This document shows positions 10,267 to 20,738 of a DNA stretch of 64,000 nt, in pieces. The notes beneath the pieces were generated by a model. The model was not told the DNA's origin. It ran no database searches and saw only the letters and a list, made by a program, of their open reading frames with translations. Location of the stretch: the NCBI GenBank assembly GCA_037178625.1, contig CM074131.1, positions 3,782,001 to 3,846,000 on the forward strand. The letters are read 5' to 3'. Each line of letters opens with the position of its first letter. Position 1 is the first letter of the stretch. Source of the stretch: Skeletonema tropicum (Eukaryota > Bacillariophyta > Thalassiosirophyceae > Thalassiosirales > Thalassiosiraceae). The translations under genes were made by a program, and so were the position numbers.

Positions 10267-11494
10267 TTAATGTTTATATTGGAGACTATAGCCAACTTCT
10301 TTGGACTCTTTCTGAATCATTGAAATTGTTTCAGCAATCATTTCAGGCTGTTGGCGAAGCAAAAATTTCACGTACCTCTCTGGAAGGGCAAATGGGGGCA
10401 GATTCAACTCTTTGTCCATGACACTTGCCACATCGGGGTCGCCTTCCATATTGAATGCAAAAGCTCTAGGCGACTCTCACCAGACATATACTGCAACCTC
10501 TTCCGATCTGCAACAACATGAAGCGAGAACAAGCCTTGCTTATTTGTGTGACGTGCACACTCTGGAGCCAAGCGTAAAATCTCAGACACAATAAAACACT
10601 TGAAGCCATCATAACGTGGCTCCGTGCGTCTCGCCATGTATAAATCAACACAGTATTTTGGTAGTCAGACCTTCCTTTTTCAGCGTGTCATAGAGCATCA
10701 CTACTGGAATATCATTTGATTCATTCACTTTATGCAGCTCACTGTTGTATAATTTGATCTTCAAGTTCAGGATGAGATGGTGCAATATTGCTGAAAATGT
10801 TTGCGGTTTGGGGTTCGTCCTATATGTAATGATCACATGTAATAAGGTATTGAAATTCCTTCACATCTCTAATGTCCTCTTCTCTTTGTCAGCTTCAGCT
10901 TCAACCAATAACTTCTCAAGGTCAAAAGAACCTCTGTGATTCATTACCATGTGGAGCGGATATCTGCAGTCGTCGCCGCTCCTCTATACGCACAGGAAAG
11001 ATAATTATATTGAGAACATACCTTCCTTTATCTATAGAGGAATGACATCAATAAGCGTTTGTATAACTTTCACAGGAGGATTCAGCTTGCAAACAACGTG
11101 AAAGATAGTGCAGCCGTCATCTTCGAATGAACGAAAGAAACATTGCTCCCTGAATTTCACACTCGCTTCCCCTACGGCCTTGAGCTTCTTTTCAAAGTGA
11201 GACCAAAACATCTGCCGGGGCCACGTAGCATGATTGTCGAGAAAATCGATGAGATCCTCTCATGAGTTTGCTGCCTGATTGCATGATCTTTTTTCCAACT
11301 GATCCACACATTTCTTGAGGAAGGCAAGGTCGTCGCAGCAGCCTTTTCTGTCCTCGAGGCAAGTGCTCGCTGCAAGTGCAAGTGCCTCGTTGCGAGAACT
11401 CATTCTCCGTTGTAGTTGTAGCATTTCAGCCGCATCATTAACAAAACCAGCAAACTCATAAAGGGTGACTTCCTTGTTGCTGCTGGATGACATG
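10267..11494 (-). pseudogene. decayed paralog of the ankyrin-type protein at 14892-16562
   Basis: The N terminus (11490-11260) begins MSSSSNKEVTLYEFAGF and is followed by an in-frame TGA at about 11258. The frame then continues DLIDFLDNHATWPRQMFW and TIFHVVCKLNPPVKVIQTL. These align with LKGLLHYLDNHDTWPREQFW and NIFHLVCKHDPPLEIVQTL of the intact gene. Further pieces occur at 10950-10860 (GSFDLEKLLVEAEADKEK) and 10449-10267 (PDVASVMDKELNLPPF, FLLRQQPEMIAETISMIQK). The central part is shortened and shifted between frames. One stop, several frameshifts and a large internal loss make it a pseudogene of the neighbouring gene, probably from an old tandem duplication later separated by the transposon at 11676-14284. 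Confidence 0.8.
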
Positions 11495-11675
11495 ATCGCG
11501 TTTCTTTGCGTCGTTGTGTTGATATTGGTTTTCATTTGTTGATGTTGGCCGGCAGTCCATCCAGCCAGGGCATGTATCACAGATGTAGAGTCCCCTTCCT
11601 GTTGCTAGTTTCTTGCTCTCTCTGACATGGTTTCTTGTAGGTAGGTTCTCTGTACCTCTCGCACGTTCGTGCGAC

Positions 11676-11721
11676 AGCTGGCGTTTTAAACGCCAGTAGA
11701 CTCACCGTCGCACTTTTTAAA
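11676..11721 (+). repeat. left terminal inverted repeat
   Basis: 46 bp, perfect inverted match to 14239-14284, with an internal 19-bp palindrome that can form a cruciform or hairpin. A further hairpin (CGCACG-TT-CGTGCG) lies just outside at 11660-11673. Confidence 0.85.
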
Positions 11722-11873
11722 TATTTGATGAACGCTAGTAAAACTCGCTTAAAGCTAGTAAACAAGCTTGACTTTAGACCTCTGGAAATCATCCATCGGA
11801 ACCCCTACGGAGAAAAGTAGCGGTAGGAATCTGTTCTCCATCCAAAACGGTAGGGACACCACCCCTATCAACC

Positions 11874-12708
11874 ATGAGGGGAGGGCGTAATTCGGGCGGT
11901 AGAGGCTCTCGAAGTAAGAGGTCTCGCAATGATCAGGAATTGACTGATCGTGAGGCACGTCTTCGTGCTAGGTCGGCTGCAGCGGAGGAGAGAAGTAGTG
12001 TACCCCCTCCAAATGAATCTGAACAAGTTGCTGCTCCCAATGATGGCTTGGAGTGCGCCTGCTGTAACAAGGCAATCGCAAATACCGATGATCATGTCAT
12101 CATTACGCCATGCGAGCATTATTATGATGTTGTCGTCCAATGAAGATGAAGAGGCAGTCTGCCCGGAGGAGTCAATCTTCCAGCGATGACTCTGTCTCTG
12201 TCTTCGATCATGGGATGAGAGGCTGGAAGAATACTTTATCACGTGCTACATCTACAATTATAATGCTGTTGAAAGATCAGAGAAAGGACTAGCGAAGGTA
12301 AAGACTACGACGAAAGATCTAAAGGCAGCAGTGGAATTGGATACGAAACTTGCAACTACAACAAGCGCACAAGATCTAAAGCCAAGAGAGTGCAAAAAAG
12401 CTTTGCTTCTGAAAGAGATAGATCGCATGATCAAGCGAGATAAAGCGAGGACGAAAAAGAAGGTGAAAATTCCAGCGCACGAGATGAATTTGAACACAAA
12501 GAAAGATATTATCATTAAGTTCCTTATCAAATGGCGTCAAAAAGAGTTCAAAGCTTATCCGAAGCTAGCACAACAGCTGAAGGATGGAGTTTTCACGAGA
12601 CAGAGTGAATCTAATCTTGTGACGCATGCATCCAGAAAGGAGCTAATGGAGTCGGAGTTCTTCTCTCTAGGAAAGCATCTACGCGAAAAGGGAGACACAT
12701 ATTCATGA
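11874..12708 (+). CDS. transposon-borne protein with RING-like N terminus, several exons or broken frame
   Basis: The first frame (11874-12143) begins MRGGRNSGGRGSRSKRSRND and ends with CACCNKAIANTDDHVIITPCEH, which looks like the first half of a RING/zinc-binding domain (C-x2-C...C-x-H). A middle frame (about 12137-12290) encodes KMKRQSARRSQSSSDDSVS. The last frame (12331-12708, open from about 12215) is a Lys-rich, alpha-helical segment ending REKGDTYS. The three pieces lie in different frames and could be joined by splicing, but convincing GT/AG pairs were not fixed. Its first ATG lies just inside the inverted repeat region. It converges on the minus-strand gene at 12729 with only 20 bp between them. 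Function unknown. Confidence 0.45.
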
Positions 12709-12728
12709 TAACAATCTGTAATAGTGAA

Positions 12729-14174
12729 TTAGTTCCTAGGACGTAAAGGCCGAGTCTGAGTTGTAACAGCTGAATCAAGATTGGTAAGAACTTGCTCCAT
12801 TGTTTGTACTTTCGGTGCTCTCTCCCTAGACTTCTCCTCCGCCGCATAGTACTCGTCAGTCTCTTTAACGCTGCTAATGAATGTCAAATTTGTACTGGGT
12901 CGAACTGGCTCCTTATACTGCTCAAAGAGACTACGAAGACTTTCAACGGCACCTGCATGGAACATTATACGGAGTAAATCATCCCACTCGCTCTTTCCTC
13001 CAATAATCCCAACTTTAATGTCGGGCGATGGCGCATCATCAGCATTCATAGTACTATTCTTGTTTTTTCCACCAAGTCTACCTATTTGGTGGTGCGCAAC
13101 AGTGTTTAGACTGATAACAACTTGTGAATTCTTTGCATCCGCACCAGCCTCGGCAACAGCTGCAGGAGTAAGAGTGTTACACTCAGAAAACTTCATGACA
13201 TTCTTGAACGCCACTTTTTCTAACTGACGAGCTGTCTTGTCCACCAATTGGCGAACATTGGTAGGCTTAATATCCACTTTGCGCCGTTTGTTCTTGTTAG
13301 ATGATAGAGCCTTGGCAGACGCCGAAGCATCAGCGGCAGCTTCGGGCTGAACAAGAGACCCAGTGATGTTCTAATAGATAACAGAGCAGCATTAGGGTGA
13401 CATTATGACGAAGAATAGCATGGGCAATGACCTAACAACAACTATGGTACTTACATCTTCTTGTAAACGACTCTTTCTCTCCTTGGCCGCATTCTCCCTC
13501 CTAACGGCATTACGACGGTCATCACGAGCCCTCTTCAATTTAGCAGACTCATCTATCTGTGCCTGCGTCTTTTCCTTGGGTGCTCGCTTCTTCTTCTTCT
13601 TTGGAGGAGGGACAACTTCCGTCGATTTCTGTTGCTGCGCCTTCTCCGTACTAGCTCGCTTTCTCTTTCCTCTGCCTCCTCCCATGTCAATCTCTGCAAG
13701 AGCCCTCGCTGCAGCTTGTTCCTCGCGCTGCTGAGATTCCAAAATACGGTTAATTGTGGACAATTGCTGCCTGTCTGTGAGCATGCGCCATTCTCGGACT
13801 GCATTCGCCTTCCCTGTAGAAGTTCTCCTCAAAGAAAGCACCTCGGGAGGGATATCATGCGTCCCCTTTCCTTTGTGGCAAGGGGATACCTCATTGATCG
13901 AGCCATTAGAACTAAAGTCACAACGTGCAGTCTTATCGGCCAGACTTTCGTTGCCCGTGATGCGGCTGACTCGCGATGCACTCGCATCATTCGCAGCTTG
14001 TTGCTTCGCCGACGGCTTCAACACTCGACCAGTTCGGGACGTCTTCTTTGGAGCCTCAATGCTCGATGAAGTGACCACCCCCGACTCTGCAATAGGGGTG
14101 GTGTCCCTACCGTTTTGGGTGGAGAGTTCATTACAATCATTGGATCGATCGGTCGGTTGAGTTTTGGTTGACAT
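12729..14174 (-). CDS. Lys-rich transposon-borne protein, two exons, 453 aa, unknown function
   Basis: Exon 1 is 14174-13455 (240 codons) and exon 2 is 13370-12729. The intron is GTAAGT...TTAG (84 nt) and the frame is open across the join (KSRLQED then NITGSLVQPEAAADAS). The N-terminal 60 residues lie inside the transposon's inverted repeat; LSTQNGRDTTPI is coded by the inner inverted block. The protein has nuclear-localisation-like clusters (RGKRKR and PPPKKKKKRAPKEK), a charged coiled-coil-like middle (QREEQAAARALAEI), and a C-terminal part ending SEWDDLLRIMFHAGAVESLRSLF. Nothing resembles a known transposase core. A nuclear DNA-binding accessory protein of the element is the simplest guess. 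Confidence 0.65.
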
Positions 14175-14238
14175 CGGAGGTCGGAATGATTGAGATGTTT
14201 ACTAGCGTTATGCGAATTTATCTAGTGCTCGGCAAATC

Positions 14239-14284
14239 TTTAAAAAGTGCGACGGTGAGTCTACTGGCGTTTAAAACGCCAGCT
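14239..14284 (-). repeat. right terminal inverted repeat
   Basis: Perfect inverted copy of 11676-11721. Followed outside by a run of eight to nine C residues. Confidence 0.85.
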
Positions 14285-14891
14285 CCCCCCCCGAACGTTG
14301 GAATTAAATAGTGAATCCATTTTTGATTTGAATGACTTTGGATTCCTCCTAGTCCTTTCTTCTTTGCTGGATACCAAACTCTAGGAACTGATTGACTTGA
14401 CTGTTGTGTCCTCTCTAGAGTACTTAAGTATGTATGTCTTTCGATCAATTTCCACCCTCACAGCTATCACAGCTATCACAGCCGCCCGCCGCAGAGAAGC
14501 TCATTTTGCTCGAGAACCAGCACTAGCATAGAGCACAGCACTCACACCCGCACCGTCTCACATCTACACCTACATGTTAGGTCACATGTACGCAGATACA
14601 GTAGATACAAGACGGTGAGTAGAGTTTTTTGCTTTTGCTTGTGCTTTTGATCTAGAGCTAGAGAGGAACAAGGATGGTGTACATTGCAGCGGGGCTCCAT
14701 GACGATGCATATATATGAACGCGAATAAACATGTTGGAACGATCTTCTTCAATGCAAGCAATCCCAACGATCAAGATCTTCACATTCAGACCTCCAGACC
14801 TTTAGCTTCGGATTCATGATATTGCAATCTATTGCTATTGTAGGGGTGAATATACTTATTCTATCCAATACCGATGCAGTATTGTCTTAAT
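14285..14891. other. intergenic, no gene seen
   Basis: This is 3' flanking DNA of the ankyrin-type gene. There is a small direct repeat (CAGCTATCA twice near 14461-14480) but nothing else of note. Confidence 0.5.
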
Positions 14892-16562
14892 TTACGAGCC
14901 TTGTTTAAGACGCTTCGCCGACGGCTCAGCTGCATTTGCCTCTTTTAAACCTATCTGAATCATGGAAATTGTCTCAGCAATCATTTCAGGCCTCTGTCGG
15001 AGCAAAAAGTACGTGCTTGACAATCCCGGGTATAGAGCATTTTGTTCTTGTTTGTCAACGTATACCTCCGACTCCTCATATCTCTCTGGGAGGGTAAATG
15101 GAGGTAGGTTGATCTCATTGTCCATAATAGTCGCCACATCAGGATCGGCTTCAAATACTAATTGCACCAGTTGAAGTCGACGCTCGCCAGGATCCCTAAA
15201 AAAACTATATCTGTTGCGATCTGCGACTCTATGCAGTGGATACAAGCCTTTCTCATTCCTCTGTCGGGCACATTCCGGTGCCAATCTTAACATCATTTTA
15301 AGAATGTAAGCTTGAAAGTCACGGCGGCAGCAACTTGTGTCAACGAAATAGTCACGTCTGTCTAACACGCCATGAATCGGATGAACCCCATGCATATCTT
15401 TATCGATCAAAAAGCTTTTGTCGTGTGATGCTAAGTGCTGCAACACTGCGGTAGTGTACTTCTCTTTGAAACATGCAGAGCAAACGAAGAAAGCGTGTGG
15501 AACTGAAATAAGATCAATATCACTGCGCCTTCCATCAAAATCTGTGCTCATCTTTTGTTTGAAACCATAAATGCAATGCTGATGGTAACATGTGGCTCGT
15601 AAAAGGAACACAAAGTCATCATTCTGCATTATCTCTTCAATTGTTCTTCCTTCCTCTTTCAGACTGTTGAAAAGTAGGGTCACAGGAGTCTGATCTGATG
15701 AACCTTCACGGATAAGTTGCAAATTCTCGCTGCTCATGTAGTCATTCCCTTGGCCCAAGTTTGGCACAAGATAGAAAAGTATTGCCGAAAAAACTTCTGG
15801 TGTGTACTTTGCCCTATTCGTGACAAGTAGATGCAGCAATACGTCTTCTTTGTCAAACATGTCAAAACATCTGAATGGCTTTAACGTTTTTTTTTCTTTA
15901 GTTTTGTCAGCTTCAACCAAAAACCTAACCAGGTCGAACGATGCGCCATGACGAATTGCTGTCCATAGTGGATATTCCCGAGTCCCGATACCTCGAGAAA
16001 GATGATTGTAATGATTTGGATAGTTTCCTTCATTTGGAGGAATAACATCAATAAGGGTCTGAACAATCTCCAGGGGAGGGTCGTGCTTACAAACCAAATG
16101 AAAGATGTTATAGTTGTCCTCCGTGCGGTAAAAACATTTTTCTCGGTATGCAGCACTTGTATTCCCCAGCTCTACAAGTTTCTCATTGAAACTATCCCAA
16201 AACTGTTCTCTCGGCCACGTATCATGATTGTCCAAATAGTGAAGCAATCCTTTCAAAGAGTCTTCTGCCTGTGTATTTGCTATGTTTATCAATATTTCCA
16301 AGTAATTTTCGAGAAAGGTCATATTACCACCCTCACCTCTTCCCTCTAGAAGTTCGAGGAAGGTCATGTTATCACCCTCACCTCTTTCCTCTAGAAGGGT
16401 GCTTGCCACAAGCCTACTATTGTCGCCAGCAGATCTTATTCTTTGTTGGAGGCGATCAATACATTCTTTGGCAATTTCAAGCATGCTCAGAGCATGTGCC
16501 GCTATTGGAACTTCTCCTTCTTCATCGTCATGGTCAGAAGTGCCACTTTCACTAGAAGACAT
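14892..16562 (-). CDS. ankyrin-type repeat protein, 556 aa
   Basis: Single exon, complete from ATG to stop. The acidic N terminus (MSSSESGTSDHDDEEGEVP) is followed by a helical segment and a 15-residue tandem duplication (LLEERGEGDNMTFLE then LLEGRGEGGNMTFLE, residues about 57-86). After that come several 30-35 residue helix-turn-helix units: NIFHLVCKHDPPLEIVQTLI, YPLWTAIRHGASFDLVRFLVEA, DVLLHLLVTNRAKYTPEVFSAI and GLYPLHRVADRNRYSF. These have the look of ankyrin repeats as found in large diatom families. No membrane segment or enzyme motif is visible, so a protein-protein interaction role is inferred from the fold only. The C terminus is basic (SAKRLKQGS). A broken copy lies at 10267-11494. 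Divergent from the gene at 17009, with 446 bp between start codons. Confidence 0.85.
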   Translation of the reverse strand: MSSSESGTSDHDDEEGEVPIAAHALSMLEIAKECIDRLQQRIRSAGDNSRLVASTLLEERGEGDNMTFLELLEGRGEGGNMTFLENYLEILINIANTQAEDSLKGLLHYLDNHDTWPREQFWDSFNEKLVELGNTSAAYREKCFYRTEDNYNIFHLVCKHDPPLEIVQTLIDVIPPNEGNYPNHYNHLSRGIGTREYPLWTAIRHGASFDLVRFLVEADKTKEKKTLKPFRCFDMFDKEDVLLHLLVTNRAKYTPEVFSAILFYLVPNLGQGNDYMSSENLQLIREGSSDQTPVTLLFNSLKEEGRTIEEIMQNDDFVFLLRATCYHQHCIYGFKQKMSTDFDGRRSDIDLISVPHAFFVCSACFKEKYTTAVLQHLASHDKSFLIDKDMHGVHPIHGVLDRRDYFVDTSCCRRDFQAYILKMMLRLAPECARQRNEKGLYPLHRVADRNRYSFFRDPGERRLQLVQLVFEADPDVATIMDNEINLPPFTLPERYEESEVYVDKQEQNALYPGLSSTYFLLRQRPEMIAETISMIQIGLKEANAAEPSAKRLKQGS

Positions 16563-17008
16563 GGTCCGATCCTGTTATTTTGAAGATTTAGTATGGCATA
16601 AACGAGGGCGGATCTGGTTAGATCGTCACAGTTGATAGCGCTGAGCGAGGCGTAGGCTAGGTCTGGCGTAGGGCGCGTAGGTCGTTCATGGAGTTGGCAG
16701 GGAGTTGGCATTTATAGCCGGGAGGGAGAAAGCTCATTTCCCGCCAATATGGTACATACAGATTTACAGTGGAATTAATACGACACGCGTCACTCTTCCA
16801 TCCCGCTCTAGGGTCCTTGGCTTGGTCCTTGCTCTTGTTGCTCAGTCGCTACAGGTCGCTACCTACTACCTACTTCCTACTTGTCACCATGGAAAATGTC
16901 TTGTGACATGGCGATCCGATCCAAACTCTCCTTACTGCATCATCATGATAAAGACATCCTTCTTGATATTTTTTATTGATTCGATCTTCCTCTCCAAAAA
17001 CAACGAAG
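16563..17008. promoter_or_regulatory. shared intergenic region between divergent genes
   Basis: 446 bp separates the two start codons and should contain both promoters. No TATA-like box or other element could be assigned with confidence. AT-rich sequence precedes the start at 17009, whose context is CGAAGATGCCC. Confidence 0.4.
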
Positions 17009-17737
17009 ATGCCCGACGAAGAAACTAGCTTGATCCAACCTCGGCGGCCTTCGGTTGTGAAGATTCAGGAAGAAGAGCAAATTCAAGTACCCGCTGGGTT
17101 CGAGCTCTTCGTCCAGCTGATGGATTATGCTTGGATCTGGTGCCTTCTGTTGATCGACAATAAGACATATGCGTTCACTGCAGCCTTTGGCGTGGGGGTT
17201 TTCAACGTTTTCCTCCATTATACCCAATATAAAATGGGCAAGACCCTACACTGGCCAAAACCATTGGATATTATTTTTGCCGGTGTGTTTGGATGTCTAT
17301 CAATTCTGTCATGGGCTCACCTTGAAGATCCAGAGACACTCTTATTGTATCTCGGCCCCGCTATCAACAGTGGGGTGGCCCTTGGCTTCATAGTGTTTTG
17401 GTTGCTTGGACGCCCAGTCGTGACAGGATATCAAGTGGACATGATAGGTGAAGCAAAGGCCTCGCATCCGGTTATGGTCCACACGGCTTCTCAGTTATCC
17501 GTCATGTTCACAATTGCGTTTTCCTCCGCTGCTGTCTTTGGGGCTATTTGGCCTGAGAGTGATTGGGCGGTTTTGATTTGTAATGTTGTCACCGGACTTG
17601 CTATGCTCACTGCGTACAAGATTTATCCAGCCTATGTAAAAAATCATGTCAATGAGATTGCAGCTTTGTACGAAGATGAGATCGCTGAATGGGAGGCGAA
17701 ACATCCCGAGTTGAATTTTGATGCAGAGTTGGCGTAA
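17009..17737 (+). CDS. multi-pass membrane protein, 242 aa, unknown function
   Basis: The ATG at 17009 was chosen because no ATG lies further upstream in the open frame. The N-terminal 30 residues are hydrophilic and cytosolic in character (MPDEETSLIQPRRPS). Five or six hydrophobic segments follow, for example YAWIWCLLLIDNK, AFTAAFGVGVFNVFLHY, IIFAGVFGCLSILSWAHL, GPAINSGVALGFIVFWLLG, MFTIAFSSAAVFGAIW and AVLICNVVTGLAMLTAYKIY. The C-terminal tail is acidic (YEDEIAEWEAKHPELNFDAELA). No transporter or enzyme signature was recognised. The uninterrupted frame and ordinary codon choice argue that it is a functional host gene. It converges with the family gene at 18017, about 280 bp downstream. Confidence 0.85.
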   Translation: MPDEETSLIQPRRPSVVKIQEEEQIQVPAGFELFVQLMDYAWIWCLLLIDNKTYAFTAAFGVGVFNVFLHYTQYKMGKTLHWPKPLDIIFAGVFGCLSILSWAHLEDPETLLLYLGPAINSGVALGFIVFWLLGRPVVTGYQVDMIGEAKASHPVMVHTASQLSVMFTIAFSSAAVFGAIWPESDWAVLICNVVTGLAMLTAYKIYPAYVKNHVNEIAALYEDEIAEWEAKHPELNFDAELA

Positions 17738-18016
17738 GAAAAGTTGAATTTCAAGTAACTATTAGAGAGGGAGGAACGTATACTTGTAACCGACCGTAAA
17801 ATATAACATGTGAAGAAAGCATTTATTATGTGCTCTCGATCTTCTTTTGCAGAAAAGGCCGTAAAAATAATACAATGAGTTCATTATAAGTAATATCACT
17901 TAACAACACGGATATCAGGAAACGCATATACCTACAACAATTCATACTACCCCCACGGTATTTTGACCTATCAGTACACACATCTGTGCAACAGAACTAA
18001 ATCCCCGGTATCTCCC

Positions 18017-18760
18017 TCAGAATTTGGGTTTGTTAAAGCCATAGATATTATTCTTCGACGAAGATCCCATATCTTTGAAACTAAATCCTTTTTTCACTGC
18101 CTTAGAAAGACGTCGAGTGGTTTGATTCATTCTCATGTTCCTCGTATTTTTCAACAACATGCCGCCCCGCCTCATCTCAGTATACTTGATACCACGCTCT
18201 TGTGCCACATCTCGTGCCCACTTCGATAGTGCTGCAGCATCTTCCGCAAGCTTCAACCCTTTAGGGTCCTTGCGACGGTTGACGGGAAGGCGCCACTCAA
18301 TCACCACCTTCTTCAATTGTTTCTTACGTGTCACCATCTCCTTCTGCAGCACGGGCCACACGAAGTGTTCAATTCCTCTCAAAGAAATTTCATGCCCATC
18401 ATTGTCATCATCAAGTGCATTCGTAAGTGCATCCCCGATAAAGATATTCCGGTCCTCTTCCTCTTCAATTTCATCGGCGTCATTGCGGCTACGTGTCCGA
18501 ATGCCGCGCTCCTTACGTAACACGTCGGCCTCATCAAAGCGAACCTCATTAAAGGCCTTCAATTCATCCTTACTGAACCAATACTCGCCTTCAAGTTCCC
18601 AGTCGAATTCATAGCAGTGGTCGATGGGCTTGATGTCGGTGAAGCGCACCTTCTTCTGTTTGCGAGGCGGTTGCTTCTTTTTGGCGACGGGCGAGGCGGT
18701 GCTCTTGGTGATGCTGTTGGAGGCACCGTTTTTCTTTCGGTTAAAAGCAAATAGACCCAT
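18017..18760 (-). CDS. member 1 of a 247-aa uncharacterised paralog family
   Basis: Single exon starting MGLFAFNRKKNGASN. The order of parts is a basic Ser/Thr-rich start, KKVRFTDIKPI (residues about 37-47), YWFSKDELKAFNEVRFDEAD (about 60-79), an acidic stretch (DADEIEEEED), EISLRGIEHFVWPVLQKEM (about 123-141), VVIEWRLPVNRRKDPKGLKL and a basic C terminus with YTEMRRGGMLLKNTRNM. The motifs match the copies at 21118 and 56693 almost residue for residue, except in the low-complexity start and near the end. No signal peptide or membrane segment is visible. Purpose unknown; strong conservation between copies suggests function. The first 60 or so residues are those of a small basic protein, possibly nuclear. 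Confidence 0.85.
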   Translation of the reverse strand: MGLFAFNRKKNGASNSITKSTASPVAKKKQPPRKQKKVRFTDIKPIDHCYEFDWELEGEYWFSKDELKAFNEVRFDEADVLRKERGIRTRSRNDADEIEEEEDRNIFIGDALTNALDDDNDGHEISLRGIEHFVWPVLQKEMVTRKKQLKKVVIEWRLPVNRRKDPKGLKLAEDAAALSKWARDVAQERGIKYTEMRRGGMLLKNTRNMRMNQTTRRLSKAVKKGFSFKDMGSSSKNNIYGFNKPKF

Positions 18761-19917
18761 TGTGCTGAGGAACAGCTATTCTGAAACAGTTATTTGTGTG
18801 TTGATTTTTCTCGTAGCGTTCTTTTGGAGCTCTCAATTCGCTTGGTAAAGTAGCAAAAGAGCGAGGTAATGTGAACGACAAAAATTTGAAAACTTCTTCA
18901 TTCAATCTTGTTGGCGTGGTAGGTAGGCGGTGATGTGCGTTGAGTTCGAAAGCAAGACACTATATATTTTAACGCAAAGTTGTTTTATGTTCGGTACTGC
19001 GATCTGATACAAAATTGCCGACTCCACACGCACGAGCGACTCTACAACCAAACTTTGATAGCGCTCACCATTCACAATAATGTACTTTCTGATTGGTAAT
19101 AAAACGGAGGAGAAAGTTACAATCTAACCTCTTACGAATTTTATGGTACTTAGAATACTTATGTAAGCGAGGAGGAAAGCAGCATGTCGCTCGATACTTA
19201 CTTACTTAGATCAACACGTATATGTTATCCGGTAACTTGTGTACCGCTTGATTTACAAGACCTACCTAAATACAATTTGGGAACCCCCTTCGCCTCTCTT
19301 TGCGTTTTCCCTATTCTGCTATGTACCGTACGTTTGCTTTCAAAAGTCGAGCAAAAGTTTGACAAGCACTTTTTGTTTTTTGTAGCTTCCAGAAGGAATT
19401 TTTCGAAAATTCTTTTCGTCAGACCACGCAGCGGAATTAGTAGAAGGCACTGACGAAGCCCAAAATTAATATTTTTTCAGTCCTCCACTTCAAAAGTGCT
19501 TGTCAGAGCCTAACTTCAAGTTTTTACCCTTGACACGTCACAGATCAGATCAGTTTAGTGTGTCTTGTGACAATATAGATAGATACATAGATAGATTATT
19601 TTAGTCTGTGACAGTAACTAGCCCTATTGATTTCTACGTACATATCTCTTTGTCGTTAAGATTTTGGTGTGATGTTTCACCCAAAAAAAATTTCGAATAG
19701 CCTACTGTAGCACTGTTATTACACACCCTACAACGCAGATATGACCACCAAATAATGCAACATGTTAATAATACCTATTATGAAGGTGTCGATGTGCTGG
19801 GTTTGCCCAAATAATTATTACCATGGTGGTATTGTACAGTAGTAGTTGGTCGATAAATCCGCGCCACAAAAAAACCAATTTTTACCACATAACTTGATGA
19901 AAATACCATGTAATTAA
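18761..19917. other. intergenic, no supported gene
   Basis: Promoter-side DNA of the family gene at 18017. The part near 18940-18960 (TGCGTTGAGTTCGAAAGCAAGAC) is shared with 22215-22240 and 61600-61625. A GATA-rich patch at 19575-19600 is repeated near 54000-54030. Otherwise nothing recognisable. Confidence 0.5.
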
Positions 19918-20340
19918 TTATTTAACGCCTCGAAAGACCCCTTTCCCCTTCTTTGATGTTGCCTTTTTCTTCTTTGCACCCATTCGTTTGTTAATACCCG
20001 CGCATATGTCATTTTTTGCGGCACTAATAGATGGTAGTGTATGGAAGGGTTTGAAGCACCAAACACACAAAGTAACATTGCAATGACTGCAGCTTGAAAT
20101 ATTAGTGCTGTACTTCTTCCCAGATGCATACCTACACAGTTGACAACACTTGCCACGCTTTTCATTATAAACTGGCTCGGGATAATGAGGAAATGATTGG
20201 TCAAGACGAGATCTATTGAAGTCACTCGTATCGTCAACGACTCTCTTCGTCTTCGTAGATGCATATGCTTGTTTTTCAACCTTGGCTTCTTCGCCACCCG
20301 AGTTGCTGACGCTACAGTTTCACTAGACCTTTTGCTATGG
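19918..20340 (-). pseudogene. C-terminal zinc-ribbon exon of a piggyBac-type transposase-derived gene
   Basis: The coding frame reads SGGEEAKVEKQAYASTKTKR, then RGKCCQLCRYASGKKYSTNI, then SSCSHCNVTLCVWCFKPFH and ends FRGVK before a TAA at 19918-19920. C-x2-C ... C-x2-C-x4-C-x2-C with a final CFKPFH is the pattern at the C terminus of piggyBac/PGBD transposases. No catalytic part is present upstream: a stop closes the frame at about 20340. This is a stranded fragment, unlike the larger piggyBac-like element at 31141-33393, whose zinc ribbon differs. A longer overlapping frame (19914-20486) covers the same bases but is in the wrong frame for the cysteines. Confidence 0.6.
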
Positions 20341-20738
20341 CCTTTGGGCGATGATGCCACTGAACGTTGGTCGCCGCGCTGCGATGCAATGGTGCCTTGC
20401 TGTTTCTTTGCACCATAACGTGTGGGGCAAGAGCGTGTTATTATTTTTGTCCTTGTATATGTAACAGAAATTTTAAAGTACGACAAAAATAGTACTAATG
20501 ATAAGATGAAAATATATACTCCTACCTATGCTGTAGGTAATACTAAATCGAATGTGCTCTTTCACGCTGTATTCTTGGTTTTTGTTAAAAATCGATTTAT
20601 TAACAACTTTGGGTGTGAGTGTGACGTCACACCCGAAACGACGAAGAGGAAGTCTTTTGCCCTGGCTGACTAGCCTCCGATAATGGCATCTAAAACGACA
20701 CAACCATGGTGAAAAATGGCTCCCTACGACCAGTCAAA

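Larger units (their letters stand above)
11676..14284. mobile_element. two-gene DNA transposon with self-palindromic termini
   Basis: The ends carry a 46-bp perfect inverted repeat (11676-11721 and 14239-14284). Its outermost part is itself a palindrome, CTGGCGTTTTAAACGCCAG. A second inverted block (11834-11867 and 14092-14125, one mismatch) lies further in. Two genes face each other: a plus-strand gene with a RING-like start and a minus-strand Lys-rich gene of two exons. No DDE motif was recognised, so the superfamily is unknown. Beyond the repeats the flanks still share CGAACGT-like sequence, so the exact ends and any target duplication are unresolved. The element separates the ankyrin-type gene from its pseudogene copy. 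Confidence 0.75.

Noticed and set aside
19184..19453. 89-codon plus-strand ORF in the intergenic region
   Set aside because: Hydrophobic and Cys-scattered text without a domain; no conservation with the paralogous flanks.
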